From contig JABSPQ010000451.1 of assembly GCA_013214205.1 (NCBI GenBank), positions 1-44,502 of the forward strand: DNA of 44,502 bases, read 5' to 3'. Both the position numbers and the translations under genes were made by a program. The notes under the pieces were generated by a model. The model had not been told where the DNA came from. It was given only the letters and a program-made list of their open reading frames with translations, and did no database searches. Origin of the DNA: Flavobacteriales bacterium. GTDB taxonomy: Bacteria; Bacteroidota; Bacteroidia; DT-38. This document shows, in pieces, positions 33,823 to 42,758 of this stretch. How positions within the stretch are numbered: the stretch's first letter is position 1; every line of letters begins with the position of its first letter.

Positions 33823-35256
33823 TTAATTCAATTTAACACTTACAGTTTTACCCGATTCAACTTTAAACTTTTTTTCAATAGTATACAGTGATTTTCTAGC
33901 CACTTTTGCTCTAAACACAACCCTGTATCTTCCTGGTTGCAACGATAAAGATTCTCTTGTAAAAACTTCACTTAAGTTGCAAACCCATATTAATTCGTTA
34001 TTCTTTTCCTCATACACACTTCCATAACCCACGCTTAGTCCACTAATTACAGCTAGGCCAGGAGAGGGGATGTAAACCGTAGTGGTATGACTTTGCGTAA
34101 CTTTTACATCTTCAATAATCACGCGTGGTAAACTTAGTATTTCGATGTCATATTTCCCAACAAGATAGCGAACTGTTTCATCTATATTTTGAACATTTAT
34201 TGTTTCCATTTCATCTTGCTTTCTCATAATGCAAGCATATTTTTTGCTTTTGGGTGCAGCCGCGCCACCTTGCTTTATAATAATGTCTCCTTGAGCCGCA
34301 TCAACACCTATAATATTATGCCTTCCAGAACGGATATCAATATCTTTTAAAACAATTTGAGGAATTGTATGCACTACCATTCTGTATTTACTTAAAGGAT
34401 CCAAATAAACCGTATCAGGATTGCCTTTTCCATCCAAAGTGTGCATGTAATTGTATTTGATAATCTTTGTTTTGTTATCGTAGAAAGTCATGTTCACATT
34501 AGTTTCTGTTGGTTCATCCATCATGTCCAACAAATTAACTTGAGTTGTAGTTTTATTTAAAGCTTGATTAACAACAATGCTCAACGCATACTTAAAAGTA
34601 GCCTCGTTAGAAGCGTCAAAATAATTTCCGATACATTTAAATACGTCTGTAAATGACTTCTCCATTCCAATGCCAATTACAAAAGGTTTAAGTACAATGT
34701 TTCTTCTTTGCAGCATTAATGATACAGCGCAAGGATCTTCGTCGCAAGCTTCAATACCATCTGTAATAAGTATGATAATGTTTCTGCAATTATCGCAAGG
34801 TGTAAAGTCTTGGTCGGCTTTTTCCAAAGATCTAGCAATAGGGGTAGTTCCCTTTGCTTGAATCTCGTCTAGTTTCTGTTTGATTTTCTCAAAGTTATCA
34901 GGACCAAACGGAACCTCAAGTTTTGTATCTCCACAATCTTGAGGCGGAACAAAGCTTTGGTGTCCATATACCCTAAGAGCTAATTCTAGATTTTTTAAAG
35001 TAGAGAGACTATCCATAGTCTCCTTAAGAAGTCGTTTTGCAACATGAATCTTTTTGTCGCCGCCTTTCCAATCGGCCAACATACTTCTAGAGCAATCAAA
35101 CACAAATAAAATTCGTGTTATAACTTCTTTTTCAGGAGTGTTTGTGGCTTGAGCTCTTAAATTAGAAGAGCCTAATAAAACAAAGAGGGATAATAAAAGA
35201 AAATGTAAACCGCGAAACGCCGAGAATAGATTTAAATATTTTCTTTTAATAGTCAC
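33823..35256 (-). CDS. Secreted von Willebrand factor A domain protein
   Basis: The 477 residues begin with a signal peptide (LHFLLLSLFVLLGSSNLRAQ, cleavage near 36). A vWA domain (about 46-235) keeps a complete MIDAS: DCSRS with Asp54, Ser56 and Ser58, Thr137/Thr138 in KGTTPIA, and Asp166 in ITDGIEACDED. Cys pairs (QDCGD, PCDNC, EACDEDPC) could form disulfides in the periplasm. The C-terminal ~230 residues are beta-rich, with repeated small domains like CarboxypepD_reg/PEGA folds. There is no T9SS tail. vWA/MIDAS domains bind protein ligands through a divalent metal. The gene starts inside tktN (11-nt overlap) and ends 3 nt before tktC, so it is translationally tied to a cytosolic enzyme it has no obvious link to. 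Confidence 0.85.
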   Translation of the reverse strand: MTIKRKYLNLFSAFRGLHFLLLSLFVLLGSSNLRAQATNTPEKEVITRILFVFDCSRSMLADWKGGDKKIHVAKRLLKETMDSLSTLKNLELALRVYGHQSFVPPQDCGDTKLEVPFGPDNFEKIKQKLDEIQAKGTTPIARSLEKADQDFTPCDNCRNIIILITDGIEACDEDPCAVSLMLQRRNIVLKPFVIGIGMEKSFTDVFKCIGNYFDASNEATFKYALSIVVNQALNKTTTQVNLLDMMDEPTETNVNMTFYDNKTKIIKYNYMHTLDGKGNPDTVYLDPLSKYRMVVHTIPQIVLKDIDIRSGRHNIIGVDAAQGDIIIKQGGAAAPKSKKYACIMRKQDEMETINVQNIDETVRYLVGKYDIEILSLPRVIIEDVKVTQSHTTTVYIPSPGLAVISGLSVGYGSVYEEKNNELIWVCNLSEVFTRESLSLQPGRYRVVFRAKVARKSLYTIEKKFKVESGKTVSVKLN

Positions 35257-36091
35257 CTAAAGTTTCACTTAACTGGTTAAGAGCATCTGCCAACTGTTCG
35301 TCGTTTGGCGCAATACCGTGCCAAGAATGATCTTTCATCATAAAATCAACACCATTACCCATGGTCGTTGTCATTATAATCATAACAGGTTTTTCTTTAC
35401 CCGTTCTTGTCTTAGCTTCTTTTAATTTAGCAACAACATCTTCCATGTCGTTACCATTGCTTTCCATTACGTCCCATCCAAAAGCTTGCCATTTTCCTTT
35501 AAGGTCTCCTAAAGACATCACATCTTCTGTAGAACCATCTATTTGCTGACCATTAAAATCTATGGAAGAAATAAGATTGTCGACCTTTTTGGCAGCAGCA
35601 TAAATAGCAGCTTCCCAAATCTGTCCTTCTTGCATTTCGCCATCACCATGTAAAGTGTAAACGATGCTATCTTCTCCGTTTAATTTTTTTGTGAGCGCTG
35701 CGCCAATTGCTACAGAAAGCCCTTGGCCTAACGAACCAGAAGCTATTCTAATTCCCTCTAATCCTTCTTCTGTTGCAGGGTGGCCTTGCAATCTTGAATT
35801 CAATAATCTGAATGTAGCTAATTCCGAAACTTCAAAGTATCCGCTTCTTGCCAATACGCTATACCAAACTGGCGAAATATGTCCGTTAGACAAAAAGAAC
35901 ATGTCTTCGTCTAAGCCATCCATTGTAAAATTCTTTGGATCGTGGTTCATAACCTCAAAATATAGAGCAGTAAAGAATTCAACGCAACCTAAAGATCCAC
36001 CAGGATGTCCAGAGTTTACAGCGTGCACCATTCTTACAATGTCTCTTCTCACTTGAGAACAAACGTTTTTCATTTCACTTATTTCGGCCAT
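35246..36091 (-). CDS. tktN: Transketolase N-terminal subunit (split transketolase)
   Basis: The 281 residues form the diphosphate-binding half: VNSGHPGGSLGCVEFF near 26-40, SNGHISPVWYSVLA at 68-81, the thiamine motif GDG at 149-151 with its partner Asn180 in DFNGQQIDG, and KDHSWHG near the end. This is the full usual length for the split form. It leads the operon tktN-vWA-tktC-Spy-like. Upstream are a TTG-N21-TAAGTTTT promoter and two matching dyads, so the operon is probably under a dedicated repressor. Confidence 0.92.
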   Translation of the reverse strand: MAEISEMKNVCSQVRRDIVRMVHAVNSGHPGGSLGCVEFFTALYFEVMNHDPKNFTMDGLDEDMFFLSNGHISPVWYSVLARSGYFEVSELATFRLLNSRLQGHPATEEGLEGIRIASGSLGQGLSVAIGAALTKKLNGEDSIVYTLHGDGEMQEGQIWEAAIYAAAKKVDNLISSIDFNGQQIDGSTEDVMSLGDLKGKWQAFGWDVMESNGNDMEDVVAKLKEAKTRTGKEKPVMIIMTTTMGNGVDFMMKDHSWHGIAPNDEQLADALNQLSETLGDY

Positions 36092-36117
36092 TATCTAAAT
36101 TTTAATCTCTTTGTGTA

Positions 36118-36140
36118 ATAATTACCGAATTGGTAATTAT
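36118..36140. promoter_or_regulatory. Operator dyad O2 (TTACC-N5-GGTAA) in tktN leader
   Basis: ATAATTACC (36118-36126), GAATT, GGTAATTAT (36132-36140): perfect 9-nt arms around a 5-nt centre, 27 nt before the tktN start. It shares the core TTACC-N5-GGTAA with the site at 36163, with centres 41 nt apart. Confidence 0.65.
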
Positions 36141-36157
36141 TTACTAACTCTCCTTTA

Positions 36158-36189
36158 AAAACTTACCATTATGGTAATAATAGCCGCAA
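36158..36189 (-). promoter_or_regulatory. Promoter of the tktN operon (TTG-N21-TAAGTTTT)
   Basis: On the minus strand TTG (36189-36187), 21-nt spacer, TAAGTTTT (36165-36158), one base off the TAnnTTTG consensus, with the same spacing as the rpmB and rpmG promoters here. Dyad O1 lies across the spacer and the first bases of the -7 box. Confidence 0.55.
36163..36177. promoter_or_regulatory. Operator dyad O1 (TTACC-N5-GGTAA) overlapping the tktN promoter
   Basis: TTACC (36163-36167), ATTAT, GGTAA (36173-36177), a perfect dyad. Its position between the -33 and -7 elements would block polymerase if bound. Confidence 0.65.
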
Positions 36190-36286
36190 ATAAACGCAAT
36201 TCTCTAGACAATGTTAGTACGAAATAGAAAGATGATTAAAGAATTTATGAACTCGTTTTGAACGATGGAAAACACAATGGAATTAA

Positions 36287-36294
36287 TATCTTTG
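36287..36294 (+). promoter_or_regulatory. -7 box (TATCTTTG) for ychF
   Basis: An exact TAnnTTTG box 25 nt before the ychF ATG. The nearest TTG upstream (36258) is 26 nt away, longer than in the other promoters. Confidence 0.4.
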
Positions 36295-36319
36295 CAGCCT
36301 TAAATTATAATCGTAGAAA

Positions 36320-37417
36320 ATGGGACTAAAGTGTGGAATTGTTGGATTGCCAAATGTGGGAAAATCAACCTTGTTTAATTGTTTGAGTAATGCAAAAGCG
36401 CAAGCTGCTAATTTCCCGTTTTGTACCATCGAGCCAAACGTTGGTGTAATTACGGTTCCCGATAATAGACTAATGCAATTGGAAAAACTGGTTAATCCAG
36501 AAAGGGTTGTGCCTGCCGTTATAGAAATTGTAGACATTGCTGGTTTAGTTAAAGGTGCTAGTAAAGGTGAAGGCTTAGGTAATAAGTTTTTATCTAACAT
36601 TAGAGAAACCGATGCGATTATACATGTAATTAGATGTTTCGAAGACGAGAATGTTGTTCATGTTGATGGTAGCATTGACCCTGTAAGAGATAAAGAAACT
36701 ATCGATTACGAATTGCAGATTAAAGATTTAGAAACGGTTGATAAAAGAATTGAGAAAACTGCCAAGGTTGCCAAAACAGGTGATAAGGATGGTGTTAAAG
36801 AATTAGCGATTCTACAATCGATTAAAGCGATTTTAGAACAAGGTAAATCTGCTAGAGAGTTTGAAACGGACGAAAAAACAGAGATCTTTGTAAAACTTTT
36901 GCAATTACTTACAACTAAGCCTGTTCTTTATGTATGTAATGTAGACGATGAAGCTGCAACTAAAGGGAATGCACATGTTGACGCATTAAAAGAGTTTGTT
37001 AAAAACGAAGACGCAGAGGTAATTATTATTACAGCTGCAACAGAATCGGAAATTGCGCAATTCGACGATCACGAAGAAAAACAAATGTTTTTAGACGACC
37101 TAGGGCTTTTTGAACCAGGTGTTTCTGTGTTAATAAGAACAGCTTATAAATTGTTGAGTTTGTCTACTTATTTTACGGCAGGTGTTAAAGAAGTTAGAGC
37201 TTGGACAATAAATGTTGGCGATAAAGCACCTCAAGCAGCTGGTGTAATTCACGGAGATTTTGAACGTGGATTTATTAAAGCCGAGGTAATTAAGCTTGCC
37301 GACTTTGTTGCTTTGGGTTCTGAACATGCATGTAAAGAAGCTGGGAAGCTTTCTATGGAAGGAAAAGAGTACGTTGTTGAAGACGGAGATATTATGAACT
37401 TCAAATTCAACGTATAA
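36320..37417 (+). CDS. ychF: Redox-regulated ATPase YchF (Obg family)
   Basis: The 365 residues start with GLKCGIVGLPNVGKSTLFNC, with the P-loop GLPNVGKST at 9-17, and IVDIAGLVKGASKGEGLGN as the G3 region. The YchF/OLA1 branch replaces the GTP-specifying NKxD by a motif that favours ATP; here CNVDDEA near 214 occupies that place. The coiled-coil insert (about 130-200) and the C-terminal TGS domain (GVKEVRAWTINVGDKAPQAA, then GFIKAEVIKLADF) complete the normal architecture. It binds the ribosome and affects stress responses. It is divergent from the transketolase operon. Confidence 0.95.
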   Translation: MGLKCGIVGLPNVGKSTLFNCLSNAKAQAANFPFCTIEPNVGVITVPDNRLMQLEKLVNPERVVPAVIEIVDIAGLVKGASKGEGLGNKFLSNIRETDAIIHVIRCFEDENVVHVDGSIDPVRDKETIDYELQIKDLETVDKRIEKTAKVAKTGDKDGVKELAILQSIKAILEQGKSAREFETDEKTEIFVKLLQLLTTKPVLYVCNVDDEAATKGNAHVDALKEFVKNEDAEVIIITAATESEIAQFDDHEEKQMFLDDLGLFEPGVSVLIRTAYKLLSLSTYFTAGVKEVRAWTINVGDKAPQAAGVIHGDFERGFIKAEVIKLADFVALGSEHACKEAGKLSMEGKEYVVEDGDIMNFKFNV

Positions 37418-37488
37418 CAAAACCAAACGGTTAATAACTCTGTTAAAAACTGTTTGCAACTCTACTAGATAGGGTTTTATATATTTTC

Positions 37489-37496
37489 TACATTTG
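37489..37496 (+). promoter_or_regulatory. -7 box (TACATTTG) for parE-parC
   Basis: An exact TAnnTTTG match 52 nt before the parE ATG, with no TTG at the usual distance upstream. Confidence 0.35.
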
Positions 37497-37548
37497 AACC
37501 TCTTGAAACCTCGATTAACAGGGCTTTTAAGTGGAAATTATCTAAAGG

Positions 37549-39462
37549 ATGTCGGAAAATTACACAGAAGATAGTATAAAGTCTCTCGACTGGAAAGAGC
37601 ACATAAGGATGCGTCCCGGTATGTATATCGGTAAACTGGGCGATGGTTCTTCATACGATGATGGGATTTATGTACTCGTAAAAGAGGTAGTAGATAACTG
37701 TATCGATGAGTTTGTAATGGGCAATGGAAAGCGCATTGAAATAACCATTAAAGACAACAAAGTTTCCGTTAGGGATTTTGGTCGTGGCATTCCGTTAGGA
37801 AAAGTTATTGATTGTGTTTCTAAAATTAATACGGGTGGTAAATACGATTCTAAAGCATTTAAAAAATCTGTAGGACTAAACGGTGTTGGTACAAAAGCAG
37901 TTAATGCACTCTCTAGTTATTTTAAAGTAGCTTCAATTAGAGAGGATAAGTGCAAAGCGGTAGAATTTACAAGAGGCGAGATAACCAATAACGCCAACTT
38001 AGAAAAAACCAAGGAAACCGGTGGTACCAGTATTGAATTTATTCCTGATGAAGAAGTATTTGGTAAGTTTCACTTTGTATCCGAATACGTTGAAAAACTA
38101 ATCTGGAATTATGCTTTCTTAAATCCAGGGCTATCAATAATATTTAATGGCAAGCGGTACCATTCTAAAAATGGATTGCTCGATTTGCTTAATGAAAACA
38201 TATCAGGAGCTACATTATATCCAATTATTCACCTTAAAGGCTACGATATAGAAGTTGCCATTACGCATGGCGGTGGATATAGCGAAGAGTACTATTCGTT
38301 TGTTAACGGACAGCACACCACTCAAGGAGGCTCGCATCAAGCAGCTTTTAGAGAATCTGTTGTTAGGGTTATTAGAGATTTCTTTAAGAAGGATTACGAT
38401 GCAGTAGACATTCGGTCTTCTATTATTGCGGCGGTTAGCATTAAGGTAATGGAACCTGTGTTTGAATCGCAAACCAAAACAAAACTAGGCTCTCAGTATG
38501 TAGAGGAAGGTGGTGCTACCATCAGGAACTTCATAATGGATTTCCTTAAAACGGATCTGGATAATTTTCTTCACAAAAATTCGGATGTTGCTGAGGCCAT
38601 TCAAAGAAAAATTTTACAATCGGAAAGAGAACGTAAAGACATGGCTGGTATTCGAAAAATTGCCAGAGAACGTGCTAAAAACTCCAATCTTCACAATAAA
38701 AAATTAAGAGATTGTAGGGTTCATTACAACGATCCTAAAGCAGAGAGAAGACTTGAGTCTACTTTGTTTATTACCGAGGGAGATTCTGCCAGTGGTTCCA
38801 TCACTAAATCAAGAGATGTGAATACACAAGGTGTTTTTAGTTTGAAAGGAAAACCGTTGAACGCTTACGGATTAACAAAAAAGATTGTTTACGAAAACGA
38901 AGAATTTAACTTAGTACAGGCCGCTTTAAATATTGAAGATGGTTTAGAAGGTTTGAGGTACAACAACATTGTGTTGGCTACTGATGCTGATGTTGATGGA
39001 ATGCACATTAGGTTATTGCTAATTACTTTCTTTTTACAATTCTTTCCGGATCTAATAAAGAACAATCACCTGTATATTTTGCAAACACCGTTATTCCGTT
39101 GCAGAAATAAAAAGGACACTTATTATTGTTATTCAGATAAAGAGAAACAAGAAGCGTTGAGCAAATTGGGGGCAAATCCTGAGATTACTCGATTTAAGGG
39201 TTTGGGTGAAATTTCTCCTGATGAATTCAAAAACTTTATTGGTAAAGATATTAGACTGGAGCCTGTTATTATTGGCAAGGAGTTGTCGATTGCTGAGATG
39301 CTTAGTTTTTATATGGGTAAAAACACACCGGATAGACAGATGTTTATTATAGACAACTTGGTGGTTGAAAAGGATATCGACGACGAAGATGACGAAGACG
39401 AAGAAGTTGAGAAACAAACTGATGGCGAAGATAAAGTCGAAGAACAATTAGATGTAGCTTAA
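37549..39462 (+). CDS. parE: DNA topoisomerase IV subunit B (ParE)
   Basis: The 637 residues have the GHKL ATPase domain, with VVDNCIDE (Asn50 for Mg-ATP), DFGRGIPLG and [14 protein letters not shown]. The transducer with QTKTKLGSQ follows. The TOPRIM domain has EGDSASGS (Glu410) and DADVD at 479-483 as Asp479/481/483. [14 protein letters not shown] replaces the PLRGK of classic GyrB, typical of the Bacteroidota ParE branch. The short acidic tail ([13 protein letters not shown]) is mirrored by the acidic extensions of ParC. The stop overlaps the parC start (TAATG at 39460-39464). The pair decatenates daughter chromosomes. Confidence 0.93.
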   Translation: MSENYTEDSIKSLDWKEHIRMRPGMYIGKLGDGSSYDDGIYVLVKEVVDNCIDEFVMGNGKRIEITIKDNKVSVRDFGRGIPLGKVIDCVSKINTGGKYDSKAFKKSVGLNGVGTKAVNALSSYFKVASIREDKCKAVEFTRGEITNNANLEKTKETGGTSIEFIPDEEVFGKFHFVSEYVEKLIWNYAFLNPGLSIIFNGKRYHSKNGLLDLLNENISGATLYPIIHLKGYDIEVAITHGGGYSEEYYSFVNGQHTTQGGSHQAAFRESVVRVIRDFFKKDYDAVDIRSSIIAAVSIKVMEPVFESQTKTKLGSQYVEEGGATIRNFIMDFLKTDLDNFLHKNSDVAEAIQRKILQSERERKDMAGIRKIARERAKNSNLHNKKLRDCRVHYNDPKAERRLESTLFITEGDSASGSITKSRDVNTQGVFSLKGKPLNAYGLTKKIVYENEEFNLVQAALNIEDGLEGLRYNNIVLATDADVDGMHIRLLLITFFLQFFPDLIKNNHLYILQTPLFRCRNKKDTYYCYSDKEKQEALSKLGANPEITRFKGLGEISPDEFKNFIGKDIRLEPVIIGKELSIAEMLSFYMGKNTPDRQMFIIDNLVVEKDIDDEDDEDEEVEKQTDGEDKVEEQLDVA

Positions 39463-42400
39463 TGCAAGAAAACGAGGAAGAAGAAAACGAAAACAATACT
39501 CCCCAAGACGGGTCTTTCGACCAGTCTGATGATTCTAATGATACGTCTGACGAAACTCCAGAGGGCGTGTCCTCCGAAGCTTTAGCGAAGGAGGAGAATG
39601 TGGAACAATTGCCTGATGGCGCACCGTCTGATGAAGCTTCACCTCAAAACATACTCCATGTTTCGGGCATGTACAAACAATGGTTTTTAGATTACGCCTC
39701 GTATGTAATCTTAGAAAGAGCGGTTCCTTACGTTAATGATGGTCTTAAGCCTGTTCAGCGAAGAATTTTACACGCACTAAAGGAATTAGACGACGGCCGT
39801 TATCACAAAGTGGCCAATATTATTGGTAACACCATGAAATATCACCCGCATGGTGATGCTTCTATTGGTGATGCGTTGGTTCAACTAGGACAAAAAGAAT
39901 TATTGATTGATACCCAAGGTAACTGGGGTAATATTTTAACTGGCGATAGGGCGGCTGCACCTAGATATATTGAAGCGCGACTGAACAAGTTTGCGTTAGA
40001 GGTGGTGTTTAATGCTAAAACTACCGTTTGGAAATCGTCGTACGATGGCAGGGGAAGAGAACCGGTTAATTTGCCTTCTAAATTTCCGCTTTTACTTGCT
40101 CATGGTGCCGAAGGTATTGCTGTTGGATTGGCGTGTAAAATATTGCCACACAATTTTAACGAATTAATTGATGCCTCTATTGGTCACATACGTGGCAGAA
40201 AAGTTGACATCGTTCCTGATTTTTTAACAGGTGGTTCAGCAGATTTTTCTAATTACCAAGGTGGCTTAAGAGGTGGTAAGGTTAGGGTTAGGGCAAAAAT
40301 TAGACAAGAGGATAAAAAGACTTTGGTGATTTCCGAAATTCCTTTTGGTACCACAACCTCTAGTTTAATAGAGTCTATCATTAAGGCGAATGATAAAAAC
40401 AAGATTAAAATCAAGAAAATTGAAGACAACACTGCGGAGTTCGTAGAGATTATCATTCAGCTGCCACCCAATACTTCTCCCGATAATACAATTGATGCAT
40501 TATATGCTTTCACCGATTGCGAAATGTCTATCTCGCCAAATGCTTGTATTATAGAAGACGATACGCCGAAGTTTATTTCGGTAAATAAAATGCTTAAAAT
40601 CTCCACGGACTTAACCGTGAAGTTATCTCAAATGGAATTAGAGATAAAGCGAGATGAACTAGAAGCACAATGGCATTTTACATCGCTCGAAAAAATCTTT
40701 ATTGAAAACAGAATCTATAGAGATATTGAGGAATGTGAAACTTGGGAAGCCGTAATGACGGCCATTCATAAAGGATTAAAGCTTCATGTTAAGCACCTGA
40801 AAAGAGAAATTACCGACGAGGATGTAACAAGGCTTACAGAAATTAAAATCAAAAGGATTTCAAAATTCGATGGGTTTAAGGCCGATGAATTATTAAAAAG
40901 AATTGAGGATCAATTAGCAGAGGTTAACCATCACCTTGATAATCTTAAAGATTACGTAGTTGATTATTTCAAAGAACTCAAAAGAAAATACGGAGAAGGC
41001 AAGGAAAGAAGAACGGAGATTAAATCGTTCGAAACCATTATTGCTTCTAAAGTGGCAATTTCTAACGTAAAACTTTACATCAACAGAGAAGACGGTTTTG
41101 CTGGCTATGGCTTAAGACGAGATGATTTTGTTTGCGATTGTTCTGATATAGACGACGTAATTGTAATTAGAAAAGACGGTATTATGACCGTTTCAAGAAT
41201 TACTGACAAAGCGTTTTTAGGAAAAGATATTCTGCACATTGGTATTTGGAAAAAAGGCGACGATAGAACTACGTACAACCTAGTGTATCAAGATGGACCT
41301 GGTGGGAATGTAATGATGAAACGATTTTCGGTTACTTCCATTACTCGCGATAAGGAATATCCATTAACTAAAGGGAAAGCAGACTCTAAAATATTGTACC
41401 TAACGGCAAATCCTAATGGAGAAACGGAAATTATTAGGGTGGTTTTAAAGCCGAAACCTAAACTGAAAAAGTTAAAACTGAATATAGATTTTGCCGATTT
41501 AGCAATTAAGGGCAGAGGGGCATCTGGAAATATTTTATCAAAGAATGCAGTCAGTAAAATTTATTTAAAAGAACAAGGTGCTTCATCTCTAGGGGCTATT
41601 AAAATATGGTTCGACGATACTGTTCAACGATTAAACACTTCCGAAAGAGGTGAATTGATAGGTGAGTTTTCGGGTGAGGACAAAATTTTAACCATCATGC
41701 AATCGGGTATCTACCAATTGTGTTCTTTTGATTTGAGTACGCATTTTGAGGAAGACATGATTGTTATTGAAAAATGGATCCCTGAAAAGCCTATTTCTGC
41801 CATTTATTTCGATGGCGACAAAAAAGAATATTACGTTAAAAGGTTCTTGATTGAAGGTGGCGATAAGAAAACCAGTTTTATCACGGAACACGAAGAGTCT
41901 TACCTCGAAATTATTTCGCTAAACCTTAAGCCCAAGGTCGATTTAACTTTCAATGTTGTTAAAGGAAAAGAATGGGACAACGAAATCGTTGATCTTCAAG
42001 AGTTTATTAGTATTAAAGGATATAAAGCTTTAGGGAATCGCTTGAATTATAAAAAGGTTAAGGGCATCGATTTAATTCCGTTGACGGAAGAAGAGGAAGC
42101 CGAAGAACTTGAATTGCTTAAGGCCATGATGCCTGAGGAAGAAAGTAAGAATGAGAGTGAAGAGGGTGAGGCGGAAGAAGAGAATGGGAGTGTGAGCGTT
42201 GAGAATGAGGAAGGAAAAAGTGAAGAGAAAACGGAAGAAGAGGACGTGTCGATCGAAGCTTCAGCGAAGGAGGACGTGAAGACGAAAGCGCCGAGAAATA
42301 TCTTTACCAAAAAGGCCGACATTCAAGAAGAGAAGTCTGAAACAAAGGAGGAAACTAAAACAGAAGGGGACGTGTCAGACGAAACTGAAGTGAAGTCTGA

Positions 42401-42491
42401 AGATTCAGCGAAGGAGGAAAAAGTACCGAAAAAGAAATTCACCAAAAAAGAAGACGATTCAGATAAGGATCAGTTTCAAATGGATTTCTAG
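39462..42491 (+). CDS. parC: DNA topoisomerase IV subunit A (ParC) with acidic terminal extensions
   Basis: The 1009 residues are longer than usual for the family. The breakage-reunion core begins about residue 65 (HVSGMYKQWFLDYASYVILERAVPYVNDGLKPVQRRIL), and AAAPRYIEARL places the DNA-linking tyrosine at 169. A coiled-coil tower and a degenerate beta-pinwheel (about 520-860) follow. Residues 1-63 and about 872-1009 are low-complexity acidic tails rich in Glu, Asp, Ser and Lys. The tails share a motif D/G-V-S-x-E-x-x-A-K-E at residues 35-47, 928-939 and 970-988, whose DNA is partly palindromic and uses GCG-AAG-GAG codons unlike the core. FTKK occurs twice in the C-tail. The stop overlaps the convergent gene by 4 nt. 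The tails could act as DNA mimics or flexible linkers, but that is a guess. Confidence 0.92.
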   Translation: MQENEEEENENNTPQDGSFDQSDDSNDTSDETPEGVSSEALAKEENVEQLPDGAPSDEASPQNILHVSGMYKQWFLDYASYVILERAVPYVNDGLKPVQRRILHALKELDDGRYHKVANIIGNTMKYHPHGDASIGDALVQLGQKELLIDTQGNWGNILTGDRAAAPRYIEARLNKFALEVVFNAKTTVWKSSYDGRGREPVNLPSKFPLLLAHGAEGIAVGLACKILPHNFNELIDASIGHIRGRKVDIVPDFLTGGSADFSNYQGGLRGGKVRVRAKIRQEDKKTLVISEIPFGTTTSSLIESIIKANDKNKIKIKKIEDNTAEFVEIIIQLPPNTSPDNTIDALYAFTDCEMSISPNACIIEDDTPKFISVNKMLKISTDLTVKLSQMELEIKRDELEAQWHFTSLEKIFIENRIYRDIEECETWEAVMTAIHKGLKLHVKHLKREITDEDVTRLTEIKIKRISKFDGFKADELLKRIEDQLAEVNHHLDNLKDYVVDYFKELKRKYGEGKERRTEIKSFETIIASKVAISNVKLYINREDGFAGYGLRRDDFVCDCSDIDDVIVIRKDGIMTVSRITDKAFLGKDILHIGIWKKGDDRTTYNLVYQDGPGGNVMMKRFSVTSITRDKEYPLTKGKADSKILYLTANPNGETEIIRVVLKPKPKLKKLKLNIDFADLAIKGRGASGNILSKNAVSKIYLKEQGASSLGAIKIWFDDTVQRLNTSERGELIGEFSGEDKILTIMQSGIYQLCSFDLSTHFEEDMIVIEKWIPEKPISAIYFDGDKKEYYVKRFLIEGGDKKTSFITEHEESYLEIISLNLKPKVDLTFNVVKGKEWDNEIVDLQEFISIKGYKALGNRLNYKKVKGIDLIPLTEEEEAEELELLKAMMPEEESKNESEEGEAEEENGSVSVENEEGKSEEKTEEEDVSIEASAKEDVKTKAPRNIFTKKADIQEEKSETKEETKTEGDVSDETEVKSEDSAKEEKVPKKKFTKKEDDSDKDQFQMDF
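39570..39595 (+). repeat. Palindromic segment inside the parC acidic N-tail
   Basis: TCCTCC (39570-39575) pairs with GGAGGA (39590-39595). Within are GAA bulges on both sides and a GC/GC pair around TTTA. Its right 21 nt (CGAAGCTTTAGCGAAGGAGGA without its first base) recur with one change at 42253-42273, and its last 15 nt, again with one change, at 42404-42418. Confidence 0.65.
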
Positions 42492-42757
42492 TTAGCTCCC
42501 ATAATAATTACTACCCAATTTGCTAAGAGTAAAATTGCACCAAGTGTGCAAAGCCCCACATATAAATAATCGAATTTCTTTTTATTTCGTTTGCTGATTA
42601 AAAAGAATTTGAGTGCTGTTATGTAGCTAATTGTAGCTGCGAAATTAAAAACTAGAAAAAAACAGATTTCTAAATTGGTTACAAAGCGAAGTATTAATAG
42701 TAACGAAAATAATATGGAGAGGTAAATAAACTGTTTGCCTTTGCTATATTTCGACAT
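42488..42757 (-). CDS. Small membrane protein, unknown function
   Basis: The ATG at 42757 gives 89 residues and lies one base after the stop of the upstream lipoprotein gene; a start at 42790 would overlap it. Three hydrophobic helices are visible: FIYLSILFSLLLILRFV, CFFLVFNFAATISYITALKFF and YVGLCTLGAILLLANWVVIIMG. A lysine-rich cytosolic loop (ISKRNKKKFDY) separates the second and third. I do not recognise a family. Tight coupling suggests it is made with the thioredoxin-like lipoprotein. Its stop overlaps the parC stop by 4 nt. Confidence 0.6.
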   Translation of the reverse strand: MSKYSKGKQFIYLSILFSLLLILRFVTNLEICFFLVFNFAATISYITALKFFLISKRNKKKFDYLYVGLCTLGAILLLANWVVIIMGAN

Positions 42758-42758
42758 A

